DNA of 64,000 nt from Heterohyrax brucei (GCA_028571685.1 CM053162.1:69676351-69740350); one strand, 5' to 3'. Shown: positions 11,490 through 22,914, counted from the stretch's first letter. Numbers and translations are program-made. Notes: generated by a model not told the origin, from the letters alone.

Positions 11490-11936
11490 GGAGGGGTGGT
11501 AAGGCCAAGATGGCAAAATAGTCAGACACTTCCTAGATCCCTCTTACAATGAAGACCTGAAAAAAACAACTGAAACTGTTATATGTGGCCGTCTAGGAGC
11601 CCTGAAGATCAAAGATGAATTTGAGGAGTTGGATCAACTGGCAGAAGGAGAGAGGGACATTTCAGCAGAAACCAAGAACCTGTGCTAGCCACCACCCTGA
11701 AGCTGGACCTCCTGGCACACACAGGGTGAGACAAGCAATGGTGCTCAGTGCTCAGGTTGTATTTCACCACAATGGGAGAGACGAGGCAGCAGAGTCAGAA
11801 ATGGCACTGGATTCAGATGCACCTAACACATGTGCAGGATCAGAATAATCCCTCCCCATTCCGGGACTTTCCTAGTGAAGAAGAGCCTAGTTTTCCTTCA
11901 CATATCTACCTCCTCATTCCACTCCTATACCAATCT
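11490..11936 (+). mobile_element. Probable L1 5' UTR fragment
   Basis: GTAAGGCCAAGATGGCAAAA and the following text resemble the start of mammalian L1 5' UTRs ('CCAAGATGGC'). It is cut at 11937 by an LTR; downstream L1 sequence resumes after 12506. Family inferred from this opening motif and context. Confidence 0.4.
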
Positions 11937-12506
11937 GTCATCAGTTGAATTGCACCCCCCCAAAAATGTGTATAGCAATTTGGCTAGGCCATGATTCCCA
12001 GAATTGCGTGACTGTCCTCCATTTGGTGATTTTCCTGTGCTGTAAATCCTGATTTCTGCCTGTGGTCAGTAGACCAGATTATGTTAAAGAGAATTAGGGA
12101 GGGACTGTAATGCCCTGCTCAAGGTCATTTACCTGCTCCAGTGTAAACACAGCAGTGCTGGAATGTGGCTTGCACTATCTTTTATCTTACAAGAGATTAG
12201 AGGAAAGGGAAGCAAGCAGCCAAGAAGCGAGGTGGGGACCTTGTACCATTAAGAAAGCCTCACTGGGAGAAGACCCCATGCTTTGGACCTGAGGTTCCTG
12301 TTCCAAGATGCTCTCATACCAAACAAAGACTGTTGCAATGCAAGGACTTTCTTGGAGAGCCCACAGAGGGAATGTTTGTGTTCTCCTGGAGCTGGCACTC
12401 TGAATTTAGACTTCTAGGCTACTGGACTGTAAGAGAATAAACTTTTCTTTGTTAATGCTATCCACTTGTGGTATTTCTGTTAGAGCAGTACTGGATAACC
12501 AAGACA
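11937..12506 (+). mobile_element. MaLR-like solo LTR, family shared with 43632-44166
   Basis: Starts TGTCATCAGTTGAATTGCAC and ends GGATAACCAAGACA, giving TG...CA termini. Internal landmarks are CTAGGCCATGATTCCCAG, TTTTATCTTACAAGAGATTA, AAGCAAGCAGCCAAGAAGCG, a GAGAATAAACTTTTCTTTG polyadenylation region and CCACTTGTGGTATTTCTGTT. A second copy with the same landmarks lies on the other strand at 43632-44166. There is no internal gene sequence, so it is a solo LTR, inserted into an old L1. Confidence 0.75.
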
Positions 12507-13668
12507 GAATTAGACAGTATTCAATAACTGCCATGCCCCTTAAGCTGGAAATGGAAGCTGTGGTATCCAAGACCAGTCTCAGTCTTGAGAATTGAGGGAA
12601 AAAATAAACAAACAATAACAAAAATTAAAAATCAGTAAACAAATAAAACATCAGTTCTTGTAAACCAGATACATAGGACAAAAGGCACTCAAACCAGTTT
12701 GACAGCTTTAAAAAAATCACTATACTCCCAAAGCCTAGGCTGTACCACTTTCTGTAACCACAGGCATAAGGGATCCACAGACTTCCAACTCCTTCACCCT
12801 TGCCTAGATCTGTGTGGGCTGATTCAACAGCATATGAAAACTGGGTATAGACCTGAAGCCCACTTTCAACTTCAACGGCCAAGAATGGCAAATTTAAGAT
12901 GTTTGACAGAGCCCTATGCATCAGACATACTCCTCATCCGTGGACATCAGCTACTCCTCCTCACCCACCCACACCATGAGTCTGAGGACTGGCAGATTCA
13001 TTCTCTCATCTCACCTAGCTACCCACAGCATGAGTCTGAGGACTGGCAGATCCATTCTCTCATCTCACCTAGCTACCCACAAGAGTCAAAGTATAAGCAG
13101 TGCCTCCCAAGACTATATATGCGGCAACAAAGCAAGCTTTAACAGAAATCAAAACACCTAAATATTACAAAGCATCTTGCCTGATCATAAAGCCACAAAA
13201 GTAGAAATCAATAACAGAAAAAGCACAGATGGGGAAAAAAAACACAGAAACAGAACAATGCCCTGCTGGAAAACTAATAGGTTATAGAATAAATCAAGTA
13301 TGGAATAAAAACAGTCTGGACAAAATAAATAAATAGGTAAAAAGCCCTGACCCTGGTGGGTTCACTGGAGAATTTTATCAAGCTTTCAGAGAAAGGTTAA
13401 CACCACCATTACTAATAAATGATTTTCAAAACACAGAAAAGGATGGAATACTCTCAAATTCATTCTATGAACCAGCATATCTCTGATACCAAAGCCAGGT
13501 AAAGAGGCCACAAAAAAAAATTGCATACCAATGTCCTTCATGAACATAGACACAAAAATCCTCAATAAAATTCTAGCTAACAGAATTCAACAACGTACCA
13601 AAAAAGTAATTCACCTTGATGAAGTGGGACTTATACCAGATATGCAGGGATGATTCAACCTATCACTG
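12507..13668 (+). mobile_element. Old L1, rearranged (5' region plus ORF2 pieces)
   Basis: From about 13155 the sequence is recognisable L1 ORF2: CATCTTGCCTGATCATAAAG with GTAGAAATCAATAACAGAAA (end of endonuclease region), then GGTGGGTTCACTGGAGAATT and AATTCATTCTATGAACCAGC (linker entering RT). Sequence normally between these blocks is missing. The part at 12507-13150 is probably L1 5' UTR but less certain. It contains a 54-bp tandem duplication. Confidence 0.6.
12976..13083. repeat. 54-bp tandem duplication
   Basis: Two adjacent units, each starting ATGAGTCTGAGGACTGGCAG, offset by 54 bp (12976 and 13030), with one substitution (ATTCATT versus ATCCATT) and a slightly different end. 54 is divisible by 3, so frames across it stay open; this explains the open frames in the region. 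Confidence 0.9.
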
Positions 13669-13909
13669 CCTAGTCTTTTTATTTTATTTATTTTATTTTT
13701 TAAAGAATGTCATTCACTGATTTTGGAATTTACTTAAGTTCATATACCTAGTTAGTTGCAGAACTTAGAATATTAACTATATCACCAAACCTGCAACTGC
13801 ACTTTGTTTCCACTGTTTTATGTTACCAGAGAAAAATAATTTAGATATTTTCAAAGACAAAAACCAGGCAATTAACGAACTTGATTTTATTCAGGCTACT
13901 ACAAAAGGG

Positions 13910-14008
13910 AAGGCCTGGTGTTGCAGTTGTTAACAGACTGCTCCTAACCAAAAGATCGGCAGTTCAAATACATCAGCTACTCCTTGAAAATCCTATGGAG
14001 CAGGTCTT
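13910..14008 (+). mobile_element. AfroSINE, 3'-incomplete
   Basis: Head AAGGCCTGGTGTTGCAGTTG, AAAGATCGGCAGTTCAAATA and CTCCTTGAAAATCCTATGGA are present, but the tail after GGAGCAG is absent. The downstream sequence to 14370 is unrelated and unassigned. Confidence 0.8.
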
Positions 14009-14372
14009 CGCACCCCAGTTACAAAGATTCGACTATCTTGGCAGAGCAATTTTACCTCCAACTGTAGAAGAAGGAGTTACAGTTACACAAACAGAAAAGG
14101 TACAGGTGAGGCGACTCACAGGACTGTTTTGCAATCAAGAGAAGTCTTAATCAGTTAGCGGAGGAGGGAACGCTTAGCTCTTTATCTAGGTAGTTTCAGA
14201 GGGTAAGCAGTTCAAATCCTAGCTACCTACTCATGAGACAACAAAAAGTGTGACGTTGGCTAGAGGTAAAAGTATCTGGCCTTATCAGTAGGTTCAAACT
14301 AAGGAGGAAGGTCCATGTTCTGTTTTGTTAGTATAAAGATATAAATCAAGTACATAATCTGCAGCAACTGAA

Positions 14373-14592
14373 AGTATAGCACAGTGTTTAACCATAAGAG
14401 CTTGGATCTAGACTAATAGGACTAAATTCTCAGCTTGCTGCTAACTGGTTATATGATTTGGGGCAAGTTTCTTAACCTTCATATTTCTCAAGTCACTCAC
14501 CTATATAAGCAGAACACCGACAGTACTTGTTTGTTTGTTTTGTTTTTATAGGTGAACTAAATAATCAAAGTAAAGCACTGAGTAACAATTAA
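14373..14592 (+). mobile_element. MIR (core-SINE)
   Basis: TAGCACAGTGTTTAACCATA, GAGCTTGGATCTAGACTAAT, GCTGCTAACTGGTTATATGA and TTGGGGCAAGTTTCTTAACC follow the MIR consensus order (tRNA-like head, CORE, 'GGGCAAGTTACTTAACCTC'). A GTTTGTTTGTTTTG insertion sits in the 3' part. Ancient mammalian SINE, inactive. Confidence 0.72.
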
Positions 14593-14781
14593 GCATTAAA
14601 AATAAGTCTGTCGGCACCAATTTACATCTATGATTTAAAATAAATAAATAAGTTCATATATAAAGTATTTCTAGGTGAATAATATTATGTTATAGATTTC
14701 AATTCCTAGCTTTTCTTGTCAGTCAACAAACATACATTAAGCATTTAAATGTCTATATTCTGGCTTTTTTCCCCACCTTTC

Positions 14782-14942
14782 ACTATAAACCCACTGCATC
14801 AAGTCAGGTCCAACTCACACAACCTAGAGGTCAGAATAGAACTGCCTCATAGAGTTTCTAAGGAGTGCCTGGTGGATTTGAACTGCCAAACATTTGGTTA
14901 GCAGACGTAGCACTTAAACCACTACCTCACCAGGGTTTCCAA
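14782..14942 (-). mobile_element. AfroSINE, 'CCTCTAGG' subgroup
   Basis: Antisense. GTCAGGTCCAACTCACACAA, CCTAGAGGTCAGAATAGAAC and CTAAGGAGTGCCTGGTGGAT are in order. The CCTAGAGGTCAGAG signature and 'TTTCTAAGGAG' are shared with the copies at 32181, 56213 and 42850, suggesting one subfamily. Confidence 0.9.
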
Positions 14943-14944
14943 CT

Positions 14945-16890
14945 TTTATTACAGAAATTTTTAAATGTACGCAGAAGTTTAAGTAACCGTGCAGCAAACA
15001 CTCAGTTAGGCCCCCTTCGATCCTGTTCTATCAATAAAGATCACTAAGTACCACTAAAATTATCACGTCTATTTTACTGTCCATGCAGATTATTAATTGC
15101 ATTTCAGATGAAGTTGCAGAGATCAGTATAGTTGGGCTCTAAATATCCCACAGGCATATAATAACCTAGAGTTCAAATTTGTTCACTGCTATTTTTCCAG
15201 CTTTTACACTTAACTTGTGATCATTTTAATCATTTTGTTTTAATTTTCAGGCATTGGATAGTGTTTAAATTTTCTTCTAGCATCAGCATTCCATTATACT
15301 CTACACTGGCCATAACTTACATGCATGCATGTCAGTACTCGTCAGAAAGACAGAGTACCTATTTTTTATTAAAAAAAAAAAAAATTAGCAAGAGAGGTGA
15401 ATAGCACACCTCCAGCAAACACATTCCCAAATCATCCCGCTTGGCTCCATTCAAATCAGATCTAGCTTAGATCAGGGTTATTTGATGGAGAACTTTTTTC
15501 TAGGGGCATCTTAAAAAAAATGTCAGATTTCTAGAGCTCTTCATTGGGTGAAGTGTAAGAGGACATCATTTTATTGTAACTGGATTTCCTGTGTGTAGGT
15601 TAAAGGATGCATTCAATTTTAACAATTTAGTGTCATTGCATGGGCTAATTTAATTTTTCTGCTTTTAACATTTTTTTTTCTTCACACAAGTAACAGATGC
15701 TTACTTACAGTGGAACAAATTGAAAATAAATGTATGTACCCATAATTCAACCACCAGACAATGTTACATTTTGATATCCTTTCAGACTATCTGTACACAT
15801 CATGCAATTTATTTTTGTCTGTTTGCCTATTATCACATAAACAACACCAGGTGGACTATCATCCATTTTTAAGGCTGTATTAGAGACGGTCGGATTTATA
15901 CTACGGTTGATGTAGGTGACATGTATGAACTCTACTCTGAAGTATCTGAGAACCACCAGAAAAGATGGGAAGCTATTTTCAGAGTCTATACAACAGAAGC
16001 ACACCGAGTGTCCCACACAACTAGGCGGTTCACATTAACATGTGTCACGAAACTGTGGGCAGAGGAGGAAAGCAGTGGTTTCACACATGAGCCCCAAGTA
16101 GAAAAACCCACGGCAGACAGCGGTTAGCAACTGGAACATTCTTCAGGAGTACTACTGTGTTTATCCTGCCTCAGGGTACACAGCAAAGGAGACTTCCTTA
16201 GTTAACTATGTTTAGTAATGCTTTGAAATAATTTCTAGAAAACCTATGAATGTATATATGTGCTTAAGTTTGTGTATTATGAAAAAATTTTATGAACAGA
16301 TACATGAAATATTTTATGGAAGTTATTACTATTACATAGTTGCATGCTAAGGAAAGATCAAATTAGCACTGGTAAATTTTATAGTATTTGAGTCTCTCAA
16401 GTAAATAGCCTCAAGATCAACAGTCTAGGGCAGGATACAAGCTGGATACAATAACTCCAATTTCATGTCACCATTCTAGCAAATAAGGAAAAGCAAGAGG
16501 ATAAGAAGGACAGCCTCTTCTTTTGAAGTCTGTTCATAAAAGTCCACATCAACTTCTCAGACCTCGCTGTCCATAAATTTGTTTAAAAAATTAATAGCCT
16601 GAAAAATGTTATGTTTACTAAACCATTTATTACTCAGGTAGAAGAAGAGGAGACTGGCTATTGGCAGACAAGTAAAAATATGCCCCAGTCTAACCTTTGA
16701 GACGACTGATGTACCTGCTCGACAGCACTTGGCTGGATATACCTGCTTACTCTTCTTCCTCCAAATAAACTCATACCCTTCCTAAGGGAAAGAGCCAGCA
16801 AGTCCCATTCAGCTGTTACATCCATCTGGAAACTCTTATGTCTGGCTTAAGGGCAATCCTGTCTCCTGCACTTCTGTAACACAAACATCA
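14945..16890. other. Unassigned AT-rich sequence
   Basis: No gene, no clear repeat boundary. A possible old repeat lies near 15680-15860 (ACAGATGCTTACTTACAGTG to TTGATATCCTTTCAGACTAT). Short open frames on both strands at 15747-16127 have no family resemblance. Confidence 0.4.
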
Positions 16891-16894
16891 AAGG

Positions 16895-17195
16895 TGGGTA
16901 CCCGTAAAGAACAGAAAGTCATTTGTTGACAATTTTGGGGGTCAAAAGTCCAAAACATTGGAGGCCAGAAGTCCAAGATAAGGTCACAGCTGCTTAAAGT
17001 CCTCTTTGTCTGCAGCCCCCGCCGCTCCTTGGTAACCCCTGCATAGCATCTGTCTTCCTCCCCTTGTGTGCCAGTGTGTCTGTATGTCTGTGCTGCACTT
17101 CATGTAACTCAGAAGCTATTAGGGTTCAGATCTGCCCCATCCTCATGGAACTTCAACTGACTAACATAGCAAAGACTGTTCTCAAAGAAAATTAC
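16895..17195 (-). mobile_element. Possible MaLR-type LTR fragment
   Basis: Antisense features reminiscent of MST/MLT LTRs: TTGGAGGCCAGAAGTCCAAG, then ATTAGGGTTCAGATCTGCCC with CCATCCTCATGGAACTTCAA. The ends are not defined; an AfroSINE is inserted directly after. Confidence 0.4.
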
Positions 17196-17196
17196 A

Positions 17197-17366
17197 GGAA
17201 TAAACCAAACCAAACCCACTGCTACAGAGTCAATGCTGACTCATGGCAACCCTATAGGACAGAGTAGAACTGCCCCACAGAATTTCCAAGGAACACCTGG
17301 CAGATTTGAACTGCCAACCTTTCGGTTAGCAGTTGTTGCACTTAACCACCATGCCACCAAGGTTTC
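17197..17366 (-). mobile_element. AfroSINE, full length
   Basis: Antisense. ACCAAACCAAACCCACTGCT (tail), GACTCATGGCAACCCTATAG, CAGAATTTCCAAGGAACACC and CCACCATGCCACCAAGGTTT. Well preserved. Confidence 0.93.
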
Positions 17367-17369
17367 AAT

Positions 17370-18555
17370 TCCAAGAAATATTTTGGAGGATATAATTTAA
17401 TCCATAAGTAGTGAGTAGAGCCCAGCTATGGGTCTTAGTGGTCTGTTTACCTACAAAACAAAAGACAGGCCATACACAAACATGTAGTGAAAGCAGGACA
17501 AGGCAATAAAGATTTCTTTAAGAAAAAAGCACATCAGTCACTCGTCCCTGCCAAGCCAAGTGCCCACTGGTCCCTAGAAATTATAATATCCCACAGAGAC
17601 CAGCCAAGTGCCGTCGAGAGGAGGCGCAGCAAAATCTCCAGGTTCTGGCTGTAAGGTTAGGTGCATGGTTAAACCACCAGATAGCTTCTGGCTCACATTT
17701 CTCATAGGAACTTCCTGTCCATTATCGTCCCTGGCCAGAGACAAGCCAGGCATCAGAGGAAACACTCTATCTTCTCTCTGCACAGCTTCCCCAACCACCT
17801 TTCTGCCTGTGCAAGTTCAGAGACTCAGGAATTATCTTCAGGACTGAACATGTTTTTGACAATGAGGCTTCCAATTATTTTAGCAATAAAATGTTCTCTA
17901 AAAAGTAGTTGGAGTATAGCCTATTGCTTTTTTCTATTCCAAGTAACGACAATTAAACAAATAATCTAGACAGAGTTCATAAGCCTGTCTACTCTGGTCT
18001 TTTCTGTACTAACTTCTCTGATCATTTCTGATCATCACACCTCTTTTTCTCTCAGGGTCACTTATGTAAACAAGCTTGCATTGTGGGAAGACAACACGCC
18101 TCCTCATGCAGGTCCATGGACTTCGTACAGCAGGAAAACTGAGACAAAGTATCTAGCAAATTTTGATTATTTTTAATCCACTTGGTAAAGTGGTTTCAGT
18201 GTCAGATGCAAGATAGCCTGGCATCACGTAACAACAAAACTCCGGATGTTTCTCTTCTTATCTCCTAACAATAAATCTTCAGTTATGAGGTGGTCTGCCT
18301 ACCAGCATGTCTCTTGCAAAACTGAACCCAGTACTTGGCTGTAGAATAAATAAGAGTCACCAGCTTTCCAGCTTATCATGTGCAATACATGATCCTTGTT
18401 TCCCACTCCCCAGACAATAACTCAGTACCATAAATTACACTGTCATATGTAGCACTCTATTTGTGTTAACCAATTAAGCTAAGGCATTGATTCAAGAGAG
18501 CTTAGTATGTCAATGAAGACTCCTCAAATTCTATCCCAAACATAGTGCTCGTTCC
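17370..18555. other. Unassigned sequence
   Basis: No repeat or coding region I can name. It holds short overlapping open frames on opposite strands near 17574-17847, a typical non-coding pattern. Confidence 0.4.
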
Positions 18556-18559
18556 TCTA

Positions 18560-18926
18560 TGAGGTCTGACAATTAAGCTCGCGAACTCATCCCAGAAAAA
18601 AAGGGCTACGTCATGGCTAAATATCATTACGGTCACCTTCAAAATACTCCCCTTGGGAAGCTGTGCACCAGTGCCAGTGCCTAGTCCACTCTTCAAAGCA
18701 TTTTTTCTGGGATGAGTCTGCACTTAATTGTCAGACTTCATATGATGACAGTTCTGATGACCATTCCAGAAAGAGTTCCAAAATCGCTTTGAAGGGTAGA
18801 CTAGGTGCTGGTATTGGTGCATAGTTTCTCAAGGGGAGTACTTCAAAGGTGACCATAATGATATTCAGCAGTGAGGTACAAAGCATTTTTCTGGGATGAG
18901 CTCCCAAACTTACTTGTCAGACCTCA
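18560..18926. mobile_element. Mariner-derived foldback element, compound
   Basis: Outer termini are GAGGTCTGACAATTAAG at 18561 and its complement CTTGTCAGACCTC ending near 18925, flanked by T/A-rich bases as expected for TA-targeting mariner elements. Beyond the tips, inner sequence is also inverted: GGTCACCTTCAAAATACTCC then CTAGTCCACTCTTCAAAGC on the left versus GCTTTGAAGGGTAGACTAGG then AGTACTTCAAAGGTGACC on the right. An extra terminus (CTTAATTGTCAGACTTCA, 18723-18740) lies inside, so this may be a 180-bp element joined to or nested in part of another. No transposase frame survives. Confidence 0.75.
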
Positions 18927-19555
18927 CACACCTCTGCTTACAAGTCTCACATGACATTTCCCATTACAAGGAAAAATGAAATCATCAAGGACCTCTGTTC
19001 CACAGTTACTCAAAGGCCCAGGCTGATGGACTCTATCACCTTTAGATGCTACCTTATCAGCAAGAAGCTTTTGTCATGCTACAGCAAGGAGAAGGTGTAC
19101 TGGATGGCCTCATCCTGGCAATTAAAGGCTTCTGCCTAGAGGTGACATTCACTGGTCAGAAACGATTGCATGGTCCCTCCCAGCCACCAGAAGGTTCAGA
19201 AGTGTAATCATGACTCACGTGCAAAAGGAGAGGAAAACTCACTGTAGGGGAGTTTGGAGGACATGATCGACTGTTTGTTCCCATTTATAAAGCTAGTTAA
19301 AGGTCTTGAATCCTCTTAAACTACATTTACAAACTCAGTCCAAAAGCCAAGCTTCCCTTTATGTTCTAGTTAATTCAATTATCTATTTGGCTAACACACA
19401 TCACTGAATACATATCCAATTTTTACAAAAATAATTAAGTAAACTTTTCTTATCATGACAACTCTTAAGATTTTTCAAATATTCTTTAAAAAGTACATAA
19501 AATAAGAACAGTTCATTTTAAGCTTATGCCATTGAGCCAGGCAACCTTTTGTTCT
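18927..19555. other. Unassigned sequence
   Basis: Possibly an old repeat at about 18950-19210, but I cannot place it. No coding evidence. Confidence 0.35.
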
Positions 19556-19559
19556 ACTA

Positions 19560-19606
19560 AACATAAGGTTACTACGAGTTGGAGCTGACTTAGTGATAGC
19601 AGTAAC
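19560..19606 (+). mobile_element. Possible AfroSINE tail fragment
   Basis: AAGGTTACTACGAGTTGGAG followed by CTGACTTAGTGATAGCAG resembles the AfroSINE 3' end with several changes. Short, so uncertain. Confidence 0.45.
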
Positions 19607-19611
19607 AATAA

Positions 19612-20700
19612 CCTGGTAATGTGGCTGTAAAACATATGAAGCAAAAATTAACAGAAATGAAAGAAGAACTTCACCAATTACCATTACAGTGAGGAAGATT
19701 AACAATTCTTTACTGGGGCCCTCACAGTGTAATCGAGTCAATTCCAACACAAAGCAACCCCAAAAGTGTACAGTACAACTACAGTCTATATGATTTTGAA
19801 GTCTGTGACTTTTGGAAACAGACTACAAAGCTTCCAAGGAGTTTCTGAATGGGTATGAATCATCAACCTTCTGTTTAGTAATCCAGGGCTTAACCATTGC
19901 ACCAACCAGGAACTCACTAGCTGTACCAGGACATAAACAGGCATGAGCAACTTTAAAAGATTTAGTATCAGCATAATGATCCACTCTCTGATTATAATGT
20001 AACTGAGATAAAGCTGGAAATAAAACTGTAGATGTAAAACAAAACCTATGTTTGAAAATCAGTACACATCCACAAACATACATATACTCACTCATGCACT
20101 TCTTAGTAACTCATCAGTTGAAAAAGAAACCATGAATAAAATTAGAGAATTGTTAGAATGGAGTGATAATTTGTTTATTGCCACTAGAGCAATACTTGGA
20201 GGAGAATTTATGTACCGAAATACTCCTATCAGAGAGGAAAGACTTAAAATTCATGAGCTAATCACTGATTTAAGGAGCTGGAAAAGAACAAATAAATCCA
20301 ATAAAAGTAAAAGGGCAGAAAAGAATAAAATAGGAAACACACAAAAAGTAATTAACAATCTCAAAAGTGAGGTTTGGGAAGCACTGATAAAATCAAAAAA
20401 TAACTGAGCAAGATAAAAACAGTTAAGGAAATAAAGAAAACACAGACAAATGTTAAAAGTGTAGAGGGGATGAAACTATTGCTAGCACAATTTTAGAAAG
20501 CTAAAGACAGTATATTAAAAAGTATCATACCAAATTTGGAAAAAAATTTACAAGAAATGAACATTTTCCTAGAAAAACACCAGACTGGCTCAAGGAAAAC
20601 TAGAAGTTTTAAATAACCCTACAACTATTAAGAAATGTAAGCACTAATTAAAGTTCAATCTTCACTACAAATTACAGGCCTAGACAGTATTCTAGATCTT
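19612..20700 (+). mobile_element. Old L1 ORF2 fragment, interrupted by a SINE
   Basis: L1 ORF2 endonuclease sequence (AATGTGGCTGTAAAACATAT, CAGAAATGAAAGAAGAACTT) runs to 19714, is interrupted by an antisense AfroSINE, and resumes after 19915 (TGTAACTGAGATAAAGCTGG, GAAATAAAACTGTAGATGTA). An open stretch at 20048-20407 encodes an L1 linker-like, Lys/Arg-rich sequence containing ERLKIHELITDLRSWKR. Multiple stops; dead. Confidence 0.65.
19715..19914 (-). mobile_element. AfroSINE, diverged long form
   Basis: Antisense, with tail GTGTAATCGAGTCAATTCCA, middle TTCCAAGGAGTTTCTGAATG and head side GGCTTAACCATTGCACCAAC. An extra stretch in the middle (GATTTTGAAGTCTGTGACTT) suggests the longer subfamily also seen at 47098 and 53815. 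Confidence 0.78.
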
Positions 20701-21060
20701 AAATAAAGAGCACAGTGCTCAAGACAGGCATTCTTTACTAGTTAAGCTAAACCATTGTTTGGTTTTAAGAAGATTTCAGGTGGTACTTTTGGTTTAAGGT
20801 CTAAAGATTATCTCAGGGCAATAATTCCAGGGGTTTATCAAGTCTACATAGTTCCAGAAAATCTGCATTCCATAGGAATTTGAAATTATGTTCTATATTT
20901 TCCCCTTTTTTTGTCAGGATTCCTCTAACAAATCCTTGACCAAAATGTTCAGTAATGGTACTCAGGCACTGTTCGTCTTTTCTAGTCTCATGGTGAATGG
21001 CAAAGGAATAAATCTCTTTAGGAAAATAGAAAACAAGGAGCGTGGCTCTCTAATTTATTT
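20700..21060 (-). mobile_element. Probable L1 3' UTR fragment, antisense
   Basis: On the minus strand the sequence reads CTGGAACTATGTAGACTTGA, TAAACCCCTGGAATTATTGC, CCTGAGATAATCTTTAGACC and CTTAACTAGTAAAGAATGCC, which I recognise as a pattern of some mammalian L1 3' UTRs. Boundaries approximate. Confidence 0.45.
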
Positions 21061-21129
21061 TATGAGGTCTGAGTATACTTGATACTGAGATAAAGACCAG
21101 AAATAAAAAATAGATGTATTGATTAGTCT

Positions 21130-21201
21130 GGGGGTCAGTTCTACCCTGGCCCCTAGGGTCGCCATGAGTCGGACCCGACTCAACGGCACTTGGCTTGCCT
21201 T
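21130..21201 (+). mobile_element. AfroSINE 3' tail only, with target-site duplication
   Basis: Only the last 72 bp of the SINE are present: CCCCTAGGGTCGCCATGAGT, CGGACCCGACTCAACGGCAC, ending TTGGCTTGCCT. It is flanked by perfect 12-bp direct repeats, ATTGATTAGTCT, at 21118-21129 and 21202-21213. It carries the CTTGGCTTG-type end shared with 26295 and 51432. Confidence 0.88.
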
Positions 21202-21229
21202 ATTGATTAGTCTTACCATAAATATTATT

Positions 21230-22912
21230 AATAAGGAACTGACCAAAAGATTTCAAAAGGAGGCTCAAGAACATAAAGTTAAGCATTACAATAACATGTG
21301 AAAATATCTACAGACAGAAAACCACAAGGGAAGAATATGTTCTGCATTTCTCCAGCTGAAAGAACTGAATTAAAAATTCAAGCCCTGAACTTCAACACTG
21401 AAGAACTGTATGGAGAAAACACTAAATGAGTCAGGAAGCATCAAAAGAAAATGGAAAGAATACACAGTCATTTCACCAAAGAGAAATGATCTTCATTCAA
21501 CCATCCCAGGAAGTACTATATCAGAAGAAAAAAAACAAACTCTGATACTGAAGGGAGAAGTCCAAGCTGCACTGAATCGATTTGCAAAAAACAAGCCTCC
21601 GGTAACTGATGGAATGTTAATTGAGCTGTCTCAACAAATGGATGCAGTGCTGGAAGTACGCACTTGCCTACGCCAAGAAATTTAGAGGACAGCTACCTGA
21701 TCAACCAGCTGGAAGAGATCACCAGTACATTGACAGAGTAATGCCCAAAAGTCAAACCAGATGAGAACAGGATGCAGAACAAGAGACATCACTGTATATG
21801 TTCAGACACATTCTTGCTGAAAGCAGGAATACCAGAAAGACATTTACCCATGTTTTATAGACTATGTGAAAGTTTCAGCTATGCGGATCATAACAAATTA
21901 TGGGTAACAATTGCAAAGAATGGGAATTCTGGAACACTTAATTGTGCTTTTGAAAAACGTGTAGGTACATAAAAAGGTAATTGTTCAAACAGATATTGCG
22001 TGGTTTAAAGGCAGGAAAGGTGTGTACCAGGGTTGTATCTTTTCACTGTATCTTTCATTCTGTATGCCAAGCAAAAAATGTGAGAAGCTGGACTATATTA
22101 AGAATGGAGCACCAGGATTGGAGGAAGACTCATTAGCAACCCGCAATATGCAAATGACAAAACCTTGCTCACTGAAAGTGAAGAAGCCTTGAAACACTTA
22201 CTGATGAAGATCACTGACCACAAATTTCAATATGGATTGCACCTAACATAAAGAAACCAAAATCCTCAAAAGTGGACCAATAAACAACATCATGACAAGC
22301 AGACAAAAGATTGCAGTTGAAAACCATTTCACTTCACTGGGATCTGCAATCAATACCCATAGAAGCAGCAGTCAAGAAATCAAAAGATGCACTGCCTTCG
22401 GAAAATCTGCTACAAAAGACCTCTTAAAGTATTGCAAAGCAACTATGTCACCTCAAAGACTAACGTGTCTCAGACCCAAGTCATGGTGTTTTGAGTTGCC
22501 ACCTGTGCGTGTGAAAGCTGGATGATGAATACAGAAGACTGAAGACAGAAACCTCTGAATTGTGGTGTTGACAACTAATACTGAATATACCACGAACTGC
22601 TAAAATAACAAATTTGTCTTAGAAAAGGAACCACCACGACGCTTCTTAGAAGCAAGGATAGTAAGGCTATGTCTCACATACTTTGGATATGTTGTCGGGA
22701 GGAGGGGCCAGTCCCTGAAGAAGGACACATGCTTGGTAAAACACACGGTCAACGAAAAAGAAGACCCTCACTGAGATGGACTGACACAGTGGCTGCAATG
22801 ATGGGTTTATGCATAGCAATCAGTGTGAGGATGATTCAGGATTCCATAGTATTCATTCTGTTGTGCACATAGTCTGTATGAGTTAGAGCCAACTCGATGA
22901 CATTGAACAACA
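21230..22912 (+). mobile_element. RTE LINE, 5'-truncated
   Basis: Plus-strand copy lacking EN. It starts in the linker (about 21230, TTTCAAAAGGAGGCTC) and runs through RT to the 3' end (GAGTTAGAGCCAACTCGATG, then CATTGAACAACACC). Translated landmarks: EYTVISPKRND near 21450; ALNRFAKNKPPVTDGM near 21570-21620; YADHNKLWVTIAKNGN near 21880, the counterpart of the palm region in the other copies; SLGSAINTHRSSSQEIKRC near 22340. The frame is split by many stops. Confidence 0.85.
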
Positions 22913-22914
22913 CC

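Noticed and set aside
12699..13142. 147-codon open frame with a repeated peptide
   Set aside because: The repeat comes from the 54-bp tandem duplication in L1-derived sequence; no protein family match.
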